In this document: positions 1 to 8,927 of the stretch, in pieces
How positions within the stretch are numbered: position 1 is the first letter of the stretch
Layout: every line of letters starts with the position of its first letter
Source of the DNA: Sphingomonadaceae bacterium
GTDB lineage: Bacteria; Pseudomonadota; Alphaproteobacteria; Sphingomonadales; Sphingomonadaceae
Direction of reading: 5' to 3'
Assembly (NCBI GenBank): GCA_021732525.1
Contig: JAKFUU010000002.1
Coordinates: 1 to 64,000, forward strand
Length of the DNA: 64,000 nucleotides
Translations under genes and position numbers: made by a program
Notes under the pieces: generated by a model
What the model saw: only the letters and a program-made list of their open reading frames with translations
What the model was told of the DNA's origin: nothing
Databases searched by the model: none

Positions 1-2
1 TC

Positions 3-458
3 GTCGATAAATGGCGCTGGGGCGTGTTTGAAGGCAGCATTCCGGCGGGCGAATATAACAAAGGTTGGACCGACCTGCGGCTGAAATATCAAGGGATTGT
101 GCCGCCTGCGCCGCGCGATGAAAGCAAATTTGATCCCGGCGCCAAATATCATATTCCGGGCAACACCCCCTATGCCCGCTATTTCCTTGCGCGGATATTG
201 CAGTTCCAATTTTACAAGGCGGCTTGCGACAGCGCGGGGTGGAAAGGGCCGCTGCATCGCTGCTCCTTTTATGGCAATAAAGAAGTGGGCGCAAAGCTGA
301 ACGCAATGCTCGAACTCGGCGCGTCCAAACCGTGGCCCGATGCATTGGAGGCTTTCACCGGCACGCGGCAAATGTCCGGCAAGCCGATGATCGAATATTT
401 TGCGCCGTTGCTCACTTGGCTCAAGGAACAAAATAAGGGCAAGCCCAAAGGATGGTAA
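3..458 (+). CDS. M2-family peptidyl-dipeptidase (ACE-like), C-terminal part, truncated by window start
   Basis: Frame is open from base 3 ([14 protein letters not shown]...). '[20 protein letters not shown]...[32 protein letters not shown]' matches the peptidase M2/ACE C-terminal signature. Confidence 0.9.
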   Translation, partial: VDKWRWGVFEGSIPAGEYNKGWTDLRLKYQGIVPPAPRDESKFDPGAKYHIPGNTPYARYFLARILQFQFYKAACDSAGWKGPLHRCSFYGNKEVGAKLNAMLELGASKPWPDALEAFTGTRQMSGKPMIEYFAPLLTWLKEQNKGKPKGW

Positions 459-667
459 GCGCCGCCGATAATGGCGATGTGGCGAACGGCGATCATTGCG
501 AAGTGATCGCCGGGACGCACAAGGGGCGGTCTGGCTTGGTTGAGGATTGGAAGCTGAGCAAAAGCGGACACGCCACCATCACCGTGCGGGAGGCGAATGG
601 TGCGCGGTTCAAAACATTGGCACGCAATGTACGGCGCAGCGGCGTTACCGGAATGGCGGCTCGTTAA
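452..667 (+). CDS. small KOW-motif-like protein
   Basis: 71-aa ORF overlapping the upstream stop; '[34 protein letters not shown]' resembles a KOW motif. Confidence 0.6.
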   Translation: MVSAADNGDVANGDHCEVIAGTHKGRSGLVEDWKLSKSGHATITVREANGARFKTLARNVRRSGVTGMAAR

Positions 668-2090
668 AGGCGCGTAATTTACGGCTATGCAGGCTGTTTC
701 CGGCTTGGCGGAGCAGCTCGCATGTTTGAATGCCGATTTGCAGATGCGCTGCGATTGCCTCTTCGTAAAAACGGTTGGCTTGTCCGGGTAGCTTGATCTC
801 ACCGTGGATCGGTTTGTCAGAAACGCATAACAAGGTGCCGTATGGCACGCGGAAACGATATCCCTGCGCCGCGATCGTGGCCGATTCCATATCGATGCCG
901 ATGGCGCGCGACTGTGAAAAACGCAGCGCGGAGGCCGAATAGCGCAGCTCCCAATTGCGATCATCGGTGGTGACCACGGTGCCGGTGCGCATGCGGCGTT
1001 TCAGATCCGCGCCGCTGGTTCCCGAAACTTGCTCGGCGGCCTGCGCCAGTGCTTGCTGCACCTCGGCAATGGGCGGGATTGGAATTTCGGGCGGTAGCAC
1101 TTGGTCCAATATATTATCGTCGCGCAAATAGGCATGGGCCAGCACATAATCGCCGATCCGCTGCGTCTCGCGAAGCCCGCCGCAATGGCCGATCATCAAC
1201 CAAGCTTCGGGACGCAGCACCGCCAAATGGTCGCATATCGTCTTCGCATTGGACGGACCAACGCCAATATTGACCAAGGTAATGCCAGTCGCATTTTCGC
1301 CAATCAGATGATAAGCGGGCATTTGATGTTTGCGCCAGGTGCTGTCCGCCACCAGTTTGGCGGCATCATCGGTATGCTTGTCGATATATAGGCCGCCCGC
1401 ACCCGACAGCGCAGTATATTTCCCGCCGCCCACTTGGCCGCAGGCCCAGTCTACGAACTCATCGACATAGCGGTGATAATTGGTGAACAAAATGTAACGC
1501 TGCACATGTTCGGGCGGTGTGCCGGTATAATGCCGCAGCCGCGCGAGCGAAAAATCGGTGCGCAGCGCATCAAATAAAGCCAGCGGCGCCGCGCCATTTT
1601 CGGCCGGCTCAACAATGCCATCGGCAATTTCGTCGCCAATATCGGCAAGCTCTGTGGTGGGAAAATACCGCGCAAGCTCCAGCGGGGTAACATCGCCCAG
1701 CTCCAATTTTGCACTGCCGTCCAAAACATACGGAAATGGGATTTCCTGACGGCTGCGGCCAATCTCGATCTTCACATGATATTGTTCGAGCAGCAGATCA
1801 AGTTGGCTTGCAAGATATTTGGCGAATAATTGCGGCTGCGTGATTGTCGTTCGGTAAATTCCGGTCTTTTCCATCCGGCCAAAAGCGAGATTCGACACAT
1901 TTTCTTTTTGTTCACCGTCATAATGGATGATGATTTCAGGATATGCGAAGTCGTAATTTTGCCGCGCCGATATTAAGGGAGGGACCCGATCGGTCAGATA
2001 GCCCGCCAGCGCCGAGCGCAGCCTTTCGACCGCGCCTTCATAGGCGGAGATGATTTCGAGAACGATGTTATTTGCTTGCGTTGATGCCAT
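645..2090 (-). CDS. amn: AMP nucleosidase
   Basis: 481-aa ORF with nucleoside-phosphorylase-like C-terminus (GPSNAKTICDHLAVLRPEAWLMIGHCGGLR; IGIDMESATIAAQGYRFRVPYGTLLCVSDKP). Confidence 0.9.
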   Translation of the reverse strand: MASTQANNIVLEIISAYEGAVERLRSALAGYLTDRVPPLISARQNYDFAYPEIIIHYDGEQKENVSNLAFGRMEKTGIYRTTITQPQLFAKYLASQLDLLLEQYHVKIEIGRSRQEIPFPYVLDGSAKLELGDVTPLELARYFPTTELADIGDEIADGIVEPAENGAAPLALFDALRTDFSLARLRHYTGTPPEHVQRYILFTNYHRYVDEFVDWACGQVGGGKYTALSGAGGLYIDKHTDDAAKLVADSTWRKHQMPAYHLIGENATGITLVNIGVGPSNAKTICDHLAVLRPEAWLMIGHCGGLRETQRIGDYVLAHAYLRDDNILDQVLPPEIPIPPIAEVQQALAQAAEQVSGTSGADLKRRMRTGTVVTTDDRNWELRYSASALRFSQSRAIGIDMESATIAAQGYRFRVPYGTLLCVSDKPIHGEIKLPGQANRFYEEAIAAHLQIGIQTCELLRQAGNSLHSRKLRAFNEPPFR

Positions 2091-2124
2091 GATTGATATG
2101 TGTCAGCTTCCAGTCAGAGTGCAA

Positions 2125-2155
2125 GAAAAAAGGGCAGGATGCTCATTCCCGCCCT
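2125..2155 (-). terminator. Rho-independent terminator downstream of the peroxiredoxin gene
   Basis: Minus strand AGGGCGGGA-atgagca-TCCTGCCCT followed by TTTTTTC; 9-bp stem with one G.T pair. Confidence 0.75.
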
Positions 2156-2178
2156 CCTTCAAATTTTGAATGAAGCGG

Positions 2179-2658
2179 TTATAATTGTTGCAGCATATGA
2201 TCGGCGGAGCTGACCTTAAAATCACCCGGAGCCTCAACATTCACCTGCTCAACAACCCCGTCATTGACGAGCAGCGAATAACGTTGCCCGCGCTTGCCCA
2301 TGCCAAAGCCGCTGGCGTCCATGGTTAACCCCAACGCTTCGGCAAATTCGCCGTTGCCATCTGCCAGCATGGTAATTGCATCCGAACCTGAGGATTTATT
2401 CCACGCGCTGAGAACAAAGGGGTCATTGACCGCGGTGCAGGCAATTTCGTCGACGCCCTTGGCTTTCAATTCATCCGCTTTTTCAACATAGCTTGGCAGA
2501 TGTTTCACCGAACAGGTCGGCGTGAAAGCCCCAGGCACCGAAAAAAGCGCAATCCGGCGGCCGGCAAAATAATCGGCGGACTGGATCGCCTGCGGGCCAT
2601 CAAGGGTTGCTTTGATCAGTTTTACGTCTGGAATTTTATCCCCAACTAAAATGGTCAT
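2179..2658 (-). CDS. peroxiredoxin (Prx5/AhpE-like, redoxin)
   Basis: MTILVGDKIPDVKL...ALFSVPGAFTPTCSVKHLPSYV: redoxin PGAFTPTCS motif. Start trimmed to MTILVG. Confidence 0.92.
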   Translation of the reverse strand: MTILVGDKIPDVKLIKATLDGPQAIQSADYFAGRRIALFSVPGAFTPTCSVKHLPSYVEKADELKAKGVDEIACTAVNDPFVLSAWNKSSGSDAITMLADGNGEFAEALGLTMDASGFGMGKRGQRYSLLVNDGVVEQVNVEAPGDFKVSSADHMLQQL

Positions 2659-2877
2659 TGAATATCCTTTGTTATGTGAGAGAGGATTCTTAATCTGCCA
2701 GTGGCTTGTATGAGTCAAGCGTGACGCACCCGTGACATTTGCGGATTTGGTATGATCAGCGCGCGGGTCACCGAGTGACTCTTCATCATCATATAAAGCA
2801 ATCTTTATATTTGATTTCGATCGACATGACCGCTAAAGGCCTGTTCAACCGCAGTCTCACTTATGGAGTTCGACCTT

Positions 2878-4269
2878 ATGTCGTTTGATGATTATGTAAT
2901 TGCCGACATTGACCTTGCCGATTTTGGCCGAAAAGAATTGAACATCGCCGAAACCGAAATGCCCGGCCTGATGGCGCTACGCAGCGAATTTGGCGGGTCG
3001 CAGCCGTTGAAGGGTGCGCGAATTGTTGGCTCGCTACATATGACCATTCAAACGGGCGTGTTGATCGAAACTTTGGTTGATTTGGGCGCGGATGTTCGCT
3101 GGGCCACATGCAACATCTTCTCGACGCAGGATCATGCGGCGGCGGCGATTGCGGCGCGCGACATTCCGGTATTCGCGGTGAAAGGCGAAAGCCTTGCCGA
3201 TTATTGGGATTATGTGGGCCGTATTTTCGATTGGGGCGACGTTACGGCCAATATCATCCTTGATGATGGCGGCGATGCCACGGCCTTTGCACTTTGGGGT
3301 GCGAAGCTGGAGCGCGGCGAAAGCTTTGGCGAGCCGGAGAATGAAGAAGAAGTGGAAATGCAACGCGCAGTGAAGGAATTGGTCGCGCGCAAACCGGGTT
3401 ATCTGACCGAAACGGTCAAAAATCTTTACGGCGTATCGGAAGAAACCACCACCGGCGTTCACCGCTTATACGAAATTGCAAAGAAGGGCGAATTGCCGTT
3501 TCCCGCGATCAACGTCAATGACAGCGTGACCAAGTCTAAATTTGATAATCTCTATGGTTGCCGCGAATCGCTGGTGGATGCCATCCGCCGGGCCACCGAC
3601 GTTATGTTGTCGGGTAAGGTCGCCTGCGTCGCCGGCTATGGCGATGTCGGCAAAGGCTCGGCCGCCTCGCTGCGCCAAGGGGGCGCCCGCGTCGTGGTTA
3701 CGGAGATTGATCCGATTTGCGCGCTGCAAGCCGCGATGGACGGCTATGAGGTCGTCACCATGGAAGATGCCGTTGCCCGCTGCGATATTTTCTGCACCGC
3801 CACCGGCAACGCCGATGTGATTACCGCCGAACATATGATGAATATGAAACCGATGAGCATCGTGTGCAACATCGGCCATTTTGACAGCGAAATCCAAATT
3901 GGCGCGCTGTCCAATTATGATTGGGATGAGATTAAACCGGGGACCGATATGGTCACTTTCCCCAGCGGAAATAAAATTATCGTGCTGGCCAAGGGCCGCC
4001 TGGTCAATCTGGGCTGCGCCACCGGGCATCCGTCTTTCGTGATGTCGGCCAGTTTTACCAACCAAGTTTTGGCTCAGATTGAGCTTTATACCAAGGGCGA
4101 TCAATATAAGAATGAAGTCTATGTCTTGCCCAAGCATCTGGATGAAAAAGTGGCAATGCTTCATCTTGAAAAGCTGGGCGTTAAGCTCACGCAATTGTCG
4201 GCCAAACAGGCGGGTTATATCGGTGTTCCCGCCGAAGGTCCATTCAAGCCCGATCATTACCGCTATTAA
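2878..4269 (+). CDS. ahcY: adenosylhomocysteinase
   Basis: [31 protein letters not shown]...[10 protein letters not shown]...KPDHYRY. Start chosen at 2878, preceded by GGAG; the ORF track opens at 2863. Confidence 0.97.
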   Translation: MSFDDYVIADIDLADFGRKELNIAETEMPGLMALRSEFGGSQPLKGARIVGSLHMTIQTGVLIETLVDLGADVRWATCNIFSTQDHAAAAIAARDIPVFAVKGESLADYWDYVGRIFDWGDVTANIILDDGGDATAFALWGAKLERGESFGEPENEEEVEMQRAVKELVARKPGYLTETVKNLYGVSEETTTGVHRLYEIAKKGELPFPAINVNDSVTKSKFDNLYGCRESLVDAIRRATDVMLSGKVACVAGYGDVGKGSAASLRQGGARVVVTEIDPICALQAAMDGYEVVTMEDAVARCDIFCTATGNADVITAEHMMNMKPMSIVCNIGHFDSEIQIGALSNYDWDEIKPGTDMVTFPSGNKIIVLAKGRLVNLGCATGHPSFVMSASFTNQVLAQIELYTKGDQYKNEVYVLPKHLDEKVAMLHLEKLGVKLTQLSAKQAGYIGVPAEGPFKPDHYRY

Positions 4270-4287
4270 GATCATTACCGCTATTAA
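4252..4287 (+). repeat. 18-bp exact tandem duplication spanning the ahcY stop codon
   Basis: gatcattaccgctattaa repeated twice head-to-tail (DHYRY-stop-DHYRY-stop). Confidence 0.97.
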
Positions 4288-4326
4288 ATAGCCTTTGGGG
4301 CAGAATAACCGCCATATATCTTTGGA

Positions 4327-4362
4327 AAGCCCGTTTCTGGATGCCGGAGACGGGCTTTTTTT
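4327..4362 (+). terminator. Rho-independent terminator after ahcY
   Basis: AGCCCGT...ACGGGCT followed by a T-run. Confidence 0.8.
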
Positions 4363-4422
4363 CATTGCGTCATCGCCGCTTTAAGGGCAGCAAAAAATTA
4401 TGCCCGATGAAATGAAGCAGAT

Positions 4423-6801
4423 ATGATGGACGGCGGTTTATCAACGGCGATTATCGGATTTTTGATGGCGCTTTGGTTGGTTGCAGCGACGGTGGCGGTT
4501 TGGCACGGCCTTTCGCTGCGCCGACAATCGTTGAAAATATTGCGTCAATTCTCCCGTCTTGCCCGTTTGCTGGAAACCGCACCGGCTATTCCTGTTTTGG
4601 TGCGCGGCGATGGCCGGATAGAGGCGTCCGAGCGATTTTTTCGGCTACTCGGTTTGCCGGGATCTGCCGGATCACTCACCGATTTATATGGCGTGAATGA
4701 CAGCGGCATTGCGCCGCAAGATTTGCGCCAGTTGGAAGAATATGTGCGTGCAACGCAGCGCAGCGCAGCCAGTTTTTCACAGGCGCTTCATATTATACAT
4801 TCTGATCGGCGGTTGTTGGTGGTGGGCAATATTGCCGACGCCGCAATTTATCCCAATGGTGCGGCGCTGCTGTGGTTTTTTGACTTGACCGATAATTTGC
4901 AGGAATGGGACAATGGAAAGCGCGAAGCAGAAGAGGCCCGCACGGCCTTTGCGGCCGTTTCGGCTTTGATTGAGGCCTCGCCGCTCCCTATGTGGCACCG
5001 CGGAAAAGATCTACGGCTGAATTTCGTGAACCAAGCCTATGTTAAAGCCGTGGGAGCCGAAGACAGTGAAACGGTCGTTGAGCAAGGCGTGGAGCTTATC
5101 GAATCGTTGGACGACGCATCCGCCATGTCCTTTGCCGCGCGTGCATTGGAGGCCGGTGTCACGCAGGAAAGGGTGGTATCGTCGACAATAGGCGGCAATC
5201 GGCGGCAGATGCGCGTATTTGATGTCCCGCTGGGGGATGCAGGTATCGGCGGGCTTGCCATTGACATTCAGGATTTGTCCGATGCCGAGCGTCAATATCA
5301 GCGGCTTGCCGATGCGCAGCGTGACCTGCTCGATATGATGTCTGCCGGGGTCGCTCAATTTGATGCAGACCGGTCGCTCAGCTTTACCAATCTACCGTTT
5401 CGGCGTTTATTCGCCTTTCGCGACAGTTGGTTAACCGAAAAGCCGGAATTTGCCCGCGTGGTCGATAGGATGCGAGAAAATAGCAAGATTCCTGAAGTTA
5501 GAGATTTTCCTGAATGGCGCGGTGAGCGGGAAAGTTGGTTTCTTTCCGCTCAGCCCAACGAAGAAAATTGGCTTTTGCCCGACGGCACCCATCTGCGCGT
5601 TTTGGCACAACCGATGCCGAGCGGCGGCTTGTTATTGATTTTTGAAGATCGAACCGAGCAAGCGCAGCTGGCGAGTGCGCATGATACGCTGCTGCGCGTT
5701 CGGACGGCCACTTTTGATAATCTGTTTGAATCGGTCGCTGTTTTTACCAGCGACGGCCGTTTGAGCATTTGGAACCGCCGCTTCGCCGATATTTGGCGGT
5801 TGGAAGAAACAATATTGGCAGGTCATCCCCGGTTGGATGGGTTGCTACCCATGCTCGCCAGTCAATTGAAGAAACCATCTCAAATTGCCGTGGTGGCCGA
5901 GATTTTGCGAATGACAACCGCCAACCGTGAAGCCAGAAAGAGCCGCATTAATTTTGCCGATGGCCGTATTTTCCAAGTATCGACGGTGCCATTGCCCGAC
6001 GGCAATGCGCTTTTTACAATGTTCGATATGACGGATAGCATACAAATGGAACAAGCGCTTCGTGACCGAAACAACGCTTTGTCCGAGGCCGATGCAGTCA
6101 AGGGCAAATTTTTGGCCAATATGAGTTATGAATTTCGATCACCATTAACCTCAATCAGCGGTTTTGCCGACTTGCTGAAAGCCGGTATAGCGGGCGAACT
6201 AAGCCCCAAAGCGATGGAATATGTCGAGGCGATTGCCGCTTCATCCGAACGGTTGACGCAGCAAATCAATACGGTGCTCGATTATAGCCAGAGCGAATTG
6301 GGGGCATTACCCATCGCCAAACAGCCGGTAGATTTGGCCGCATTACTGCGCGCTTTGGTTGCCGAAAATAAGAATTTCGCCGGTGAAAGGCAAATTGATC
6401 TGATTTTGGATGTGGGGTCAAAACCGGGAGTCATTGCAGGCGACGAAAGGCGTTTGGCGCAAGCGATTGGACATATTGTTGATAATGCTATTCGCTATGG
6501 CCGGCATCGCGGCCGGGTTTTAATTGTTACTAAGGCGGAAAAAGATGGGGTTGTAATTGTCATTTCTGATGATGGCCCAGGGATCACGCGCAAAGAACAA
6601 GCGGCTTTATTTGACGGTTTTCGTCCGGAGCAGATCGCCAAGGCGGGAGATACCGCGCAAACACAGGCGACAATAGAACGTCGCGCTGGCCTTGGTTTAC
6701 CGCTGGTAAGGCAATTGATTGAAGCGCATGGCGGCACGCTAGAATTACAGTCGGAACCGGGCATTGGAACCAATGTCATCATCAGGTTATCACGTCAATG
6801 A
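4423..6801 (+). CDS. divL: DivL-like PAS sensor kinase (Tyr in place of phosphoacceptor His)
   Basis: N-terminal TM, PAS region, H-box-like 'KFLANMSYEFRSPLTSISGFADLL' with Tyr, HATPase 'DNAIRYG...ISDDGPGI...GLGLPLVRQLIEAHGG'. Followed by tsaE. Confidence 0.85.
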   Translation: MMDGGLSTAIIGFLMALWLVAATVAVWHGLSLRRQSLKILRQFSRLARLLETAPAIPVLVRGDGRIEASERFFRLLGLPGSAGSLTDLYGVNDSGIAPQDLRQLEEYVRATQRSAASFSQALHIIHSDRRLLVVGNIADAAIYPNGAALLWFFDLTDNLQEWDNGKREAEEARTAFAAVSALIEASPLPMWHRGKDLRLNFVNQAYVKAVGAEDSETVVEQGVELIESLDDASAMSFAARALEAGVTQERVVSSTIGGNRRQMRVFDVPLGDAGIGGLAIDIQDLSDAERQYQRLADAQRDLLDMMSAGVAQFDADRSLSFTNLPFRRLFAFRDSWLTEKPEFARVVDRMRENSKIPEVRDFPEWRGERESWFLSAQPNEENWLLPDGTHLRVLAQPMPSGGLLLIFEDRTEQAQLASAHDTLLRVRTATFDNLFESVAVFTSDGRLSIWNRRFADIWRLEETILAGHPRLDGLLPMLASQLKKPSQIAVVAEILRMTTANREARKSRINFADGRIFQVSTVPLPDGNALFTMFDMTDSIQMEQALRDRNNALSEADAVKGKFLANMSYEFRSPLTSISGFADLLKAGIAGELSPKAMEYVEAIAASSERLTQQINTVLDYSQSELGALPIAKQPVDLAALLRALVAENKNFAGERQIDLILDVGSKPGVIAGDERRLAQAIGHIVDNAIRYGRHRGRVLIVTKAEKDGVVIVISDDGPGITRKEQAALFDGFRPEQIAKAGDTAQTQATIERRAGLGLPLVRQLIEAHGGTLELQSEPGIGTNVIIRLSRQ

Positions 6802-7214
6802 TTGCCCAAACCGAAGAGGATATGCGGCGGTTCGGACGGCGATTGGCCGGGTCGTTACAGGCCGGCGATTGGATATCGATTGATGGGCCGCTTGGCGCGG
6901 GTAAAACCGTTCTCTGCAAGGGGATATTGGAAGGTTTGGGTTTCACCGGAGAGGTTACCAGCCCCTCTTATGCGATCATCCATCAATATGATCCGCCCGA
7001 GGTTAAGATCCGCGTGATCCATGCCGATCTATACCGGATTGATGACGCCGCGGAAATCGAACAATTGGGCTTGGATGATCAAGGCGATGATTGCATTACC
7101 TTGGTGGAATGGGCATGCCGCGCAGCGGATTTGGGCAAGCCGTCGCATCGGATAAAAATTGATCCGATGCCAAACGGATTCCGCAAGATTGAGACAAAGA
7201 TTGGCGATGATTGA
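6798..7214 (+). CDS. tsaE: tRNA threonylcarbamoyladenosine biosynthesis protein TsaE
   Basis: Walker A 'GPLGAGKT', 'SPSYAIIHQY', 'HADLYRI'. Confidence 0.93.
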   Translation: MIAQTEEDMRRFGRRLAGSLQAGDWISIDGPLGAGKTVLCKGILEGLGFTGEVTSPSYAIIHQYDPPEVKIRVIHADLYRIDDAAEIEQLGLDDQGDDCITLVEWACRAADLGKPSHRIKIDPMPNGFRKIETKIGDD

Positions 7215-8202
7215 AACAAACATAATGCAGCCGCCCGCGGGGTTAGATGAATTTTTGCATAGGCTGGGATGGGGCAATGCGGTGGTCACGCCGGTTGCGG
7301 GTGATGCGTCTTTCCGCCGGTATTTTCGCGCTAATCGGGGCGATGGCGCGCGGGCGATCATAATGGATGCACCACCGCCGCATGAAGACCCCAAGCCCTT
7401 TGTTAATCTGGCCATACATTTGAAGCAGCAGGGTTTTCGTGCGCCGGATATTATGGGATCGGATATAGAGCGCGGCATTGTCTTATTGGAAGATTTTGGT
7501 GATCTTCAAATGCGTATGCATCTTAATATATTTCCCGAAGCGGCCCCGGCAATTTACCGCCAGGCGATCGACCTTTTGGTTCGCTTGTCGGGCAAACCTG
7601 CGGCCGCTGTTCCGCCTTATGATATGGCAGCTTATTTACGCGAAACACAGCTATTTACCGATTGGTATGCGCCTGCGATGGGATTGCAAATTGATGCGGC
7701 CGCTTTCCAAGATTTATGGCGCGCGGCGCTCGCATCCATTGTCGCTTATGGACCCAAAGTCACCGTGCTGCGCGATTATCATTCGGAAAATATCATGCTG
7801 CTCGCGGATGGCGGGCAGGGGATTATCGATTTTCAAGATGCACTCATTGGGCATCCGGCTTATGATTTGGTATCGTTGCTTCAAGATGCCAGGCGCGATG
7901 TTGACCCTTCATTGGAACAAGAGATGCTCGCCTATTACCAAGCCGAAGCCGGGGTGGGTGACGATTTTGGGTTGCATTATGCGCTGCTGGGTGCGCAGCG
8001 CAATAGCAAGATCATCGGCATATTCACCCGGCTTTGGCGGCGCGATGGCAAAAGCCGCTATTTGGATTTCCTGCCGCGTATGTGGGGGCTGCTCGAACGC
8101 GATTTGGCGCATCCGGGGCTTGCCGAAATTAAGCATTGGTTTGATCTGAATATTCCGCCGCAAATTCGAAGCGCACGCCCGTCGGAGGCGGCGCAGGCAT
8201 GA
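7207..8202 (+). CDS. amgK: aminoglycoside-phosphotransferase-fold sugar kinase, likely N-acetylmuramate/N-acetylglucosamine anomeric kinase AmgK
   Basis: APH fold: 'DASFRRYFR', 'VLRDYHSENIMLL', 'GIIDFQDALIGHPAYDLVSLLQDARRDV'; overlaps murU. Confidence 0.85.
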   Translation: MIETNIMQPPAGLDEFLHRLGWGNAVVTPVAGDASFRRYFRANRGDGARAIIMDAPPPHEDPKPFVNLAIHLKQQGFRAPDIMGSDIERGIVLLEDFGDLQMRMHLNIFPEAAPAIYRQAIDLLVRLSGKPAAAVPPYDMAAYLRETQLFTDWYAPAMGLQIDAAAFQDLWRAALASIVAYGPKVTVLRDYHSENIMLLADGGQGIIDFQDALIGHPAYDLVSLLQDARRDVDPSLEQEMLAYYQAEAGVGDDFGLHYALLGAQRNSKIIGIFTRLWRRDGKSRYLDFLPRMWGLLERDLAHPGLAEIKHWFDLNIPPQIRSARPSEAAQA

Positions 8203-8927
8203 CGAAATCGGCAATGGTCATGGCCGCGGGGCTGGGCACACGGATGCGGCCGCTGACCGATCATTTGCCAAAGCCGCTGGTGATGCTAGGCGGAAAACCG
8301 CTTATCGATTACACATTGGACCGGTTGGCGGCGGCGGGCGTCGGCCGGATCATCGTCAATGTGCATTATCTGCCGGATCAGATTGAGGCCTATTTGGTGC
8401 AACATTCGGATGATTTTGAGATTGTGATTTCGGATGAACGCGCATTGCTGCTCGAAACCGGCGGCGGCTTGATAAAGGCGCGATCGCATCTTTGCGAAGA
8501 CCCGTTTTTCTGCGTCAACAGCGATAATATCTGGACCGAAAATGGTCCGCCCGCTTTGGAACGATTAACCGCCGCTTGGGACGCGGAAAAGATGGACGCG
8601 CTGCTTTTGCTTGTCCGCCAGGAACAGGCGCATCACCATGGCGGTGCGGGCGATTTCTTCCTGCATGCCAATGGCCAGATTGAAAGACGGGGAGAGCGCG
8701 CGCGCGCGCCATTCATCTATACCGGCGTGCAGTTGATCAGCCACCGCCTGCTTCGCGATCCACCAGAAGGCCCGTTTTCCACCAATATCTTATGGACAAG
8801 GGCGATATTGGAGGATCGGCTTTACGCGATTGAGCATGATGGCGAATGGTTCGATATCGGCCGCCCCGAAGCCATCGCGCCGACCGAAGCCCGGCTATCA
8901 TCGCTCGCGGCGCTCGATAATGGCTGA
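8199..8927 (+). CDS. murU: N-acetylmuramate alpha-1-phosphate uridylyltransferase (nucleotidyltransferase)
   Basis: 'MVMAAGLGTRMRPLTDHLPKPLVMLGGKPLIDYTLDRL' NTP-transferase signature, adjacent to amgK. Confidence 0.88.
   Translation: MTKSAMVMAAGLGTRMRPLTDHLPKPLVMLGGKPLIDYTLDRLAAAGVGRIIVNVHYLPDQIEAYLVQHSDDFEIVISDERALLLETGGGLIKARSHLCEDPFFCVNSDNIWTENGPPALERLTAAWDAEKMDALLLLVRQEQAHHHGGAGDFFLHANGQIERRGERARAPFIYTGVQLISHRLLRDPPEGPFSTNILWTRAILEDRLYAIEHDGEWFDIGRPEAIAPTEARLSSLAALDNG

Noticed and set aside
2719-2877. SAM/SAH riboswitch upstream of ahcY
   Set aside because: Only a fragmentary GCTAAA string and a short hairpin; no recognised consensus core. Left as a low-interest check, not a feature.
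3466-4365. 299-aa minus-strand ORF antisense to ahcY
   Set aside because: Long open antisense frames are common in GC-rich coding DNA; the plus strand is clearly ahcY and the antisense translation is not protein-like.
8695-8708. (GC)n run in murU
   Set aside because: Short dinucleotide run in GC-rich coding sequence; no evidence for phase variation.
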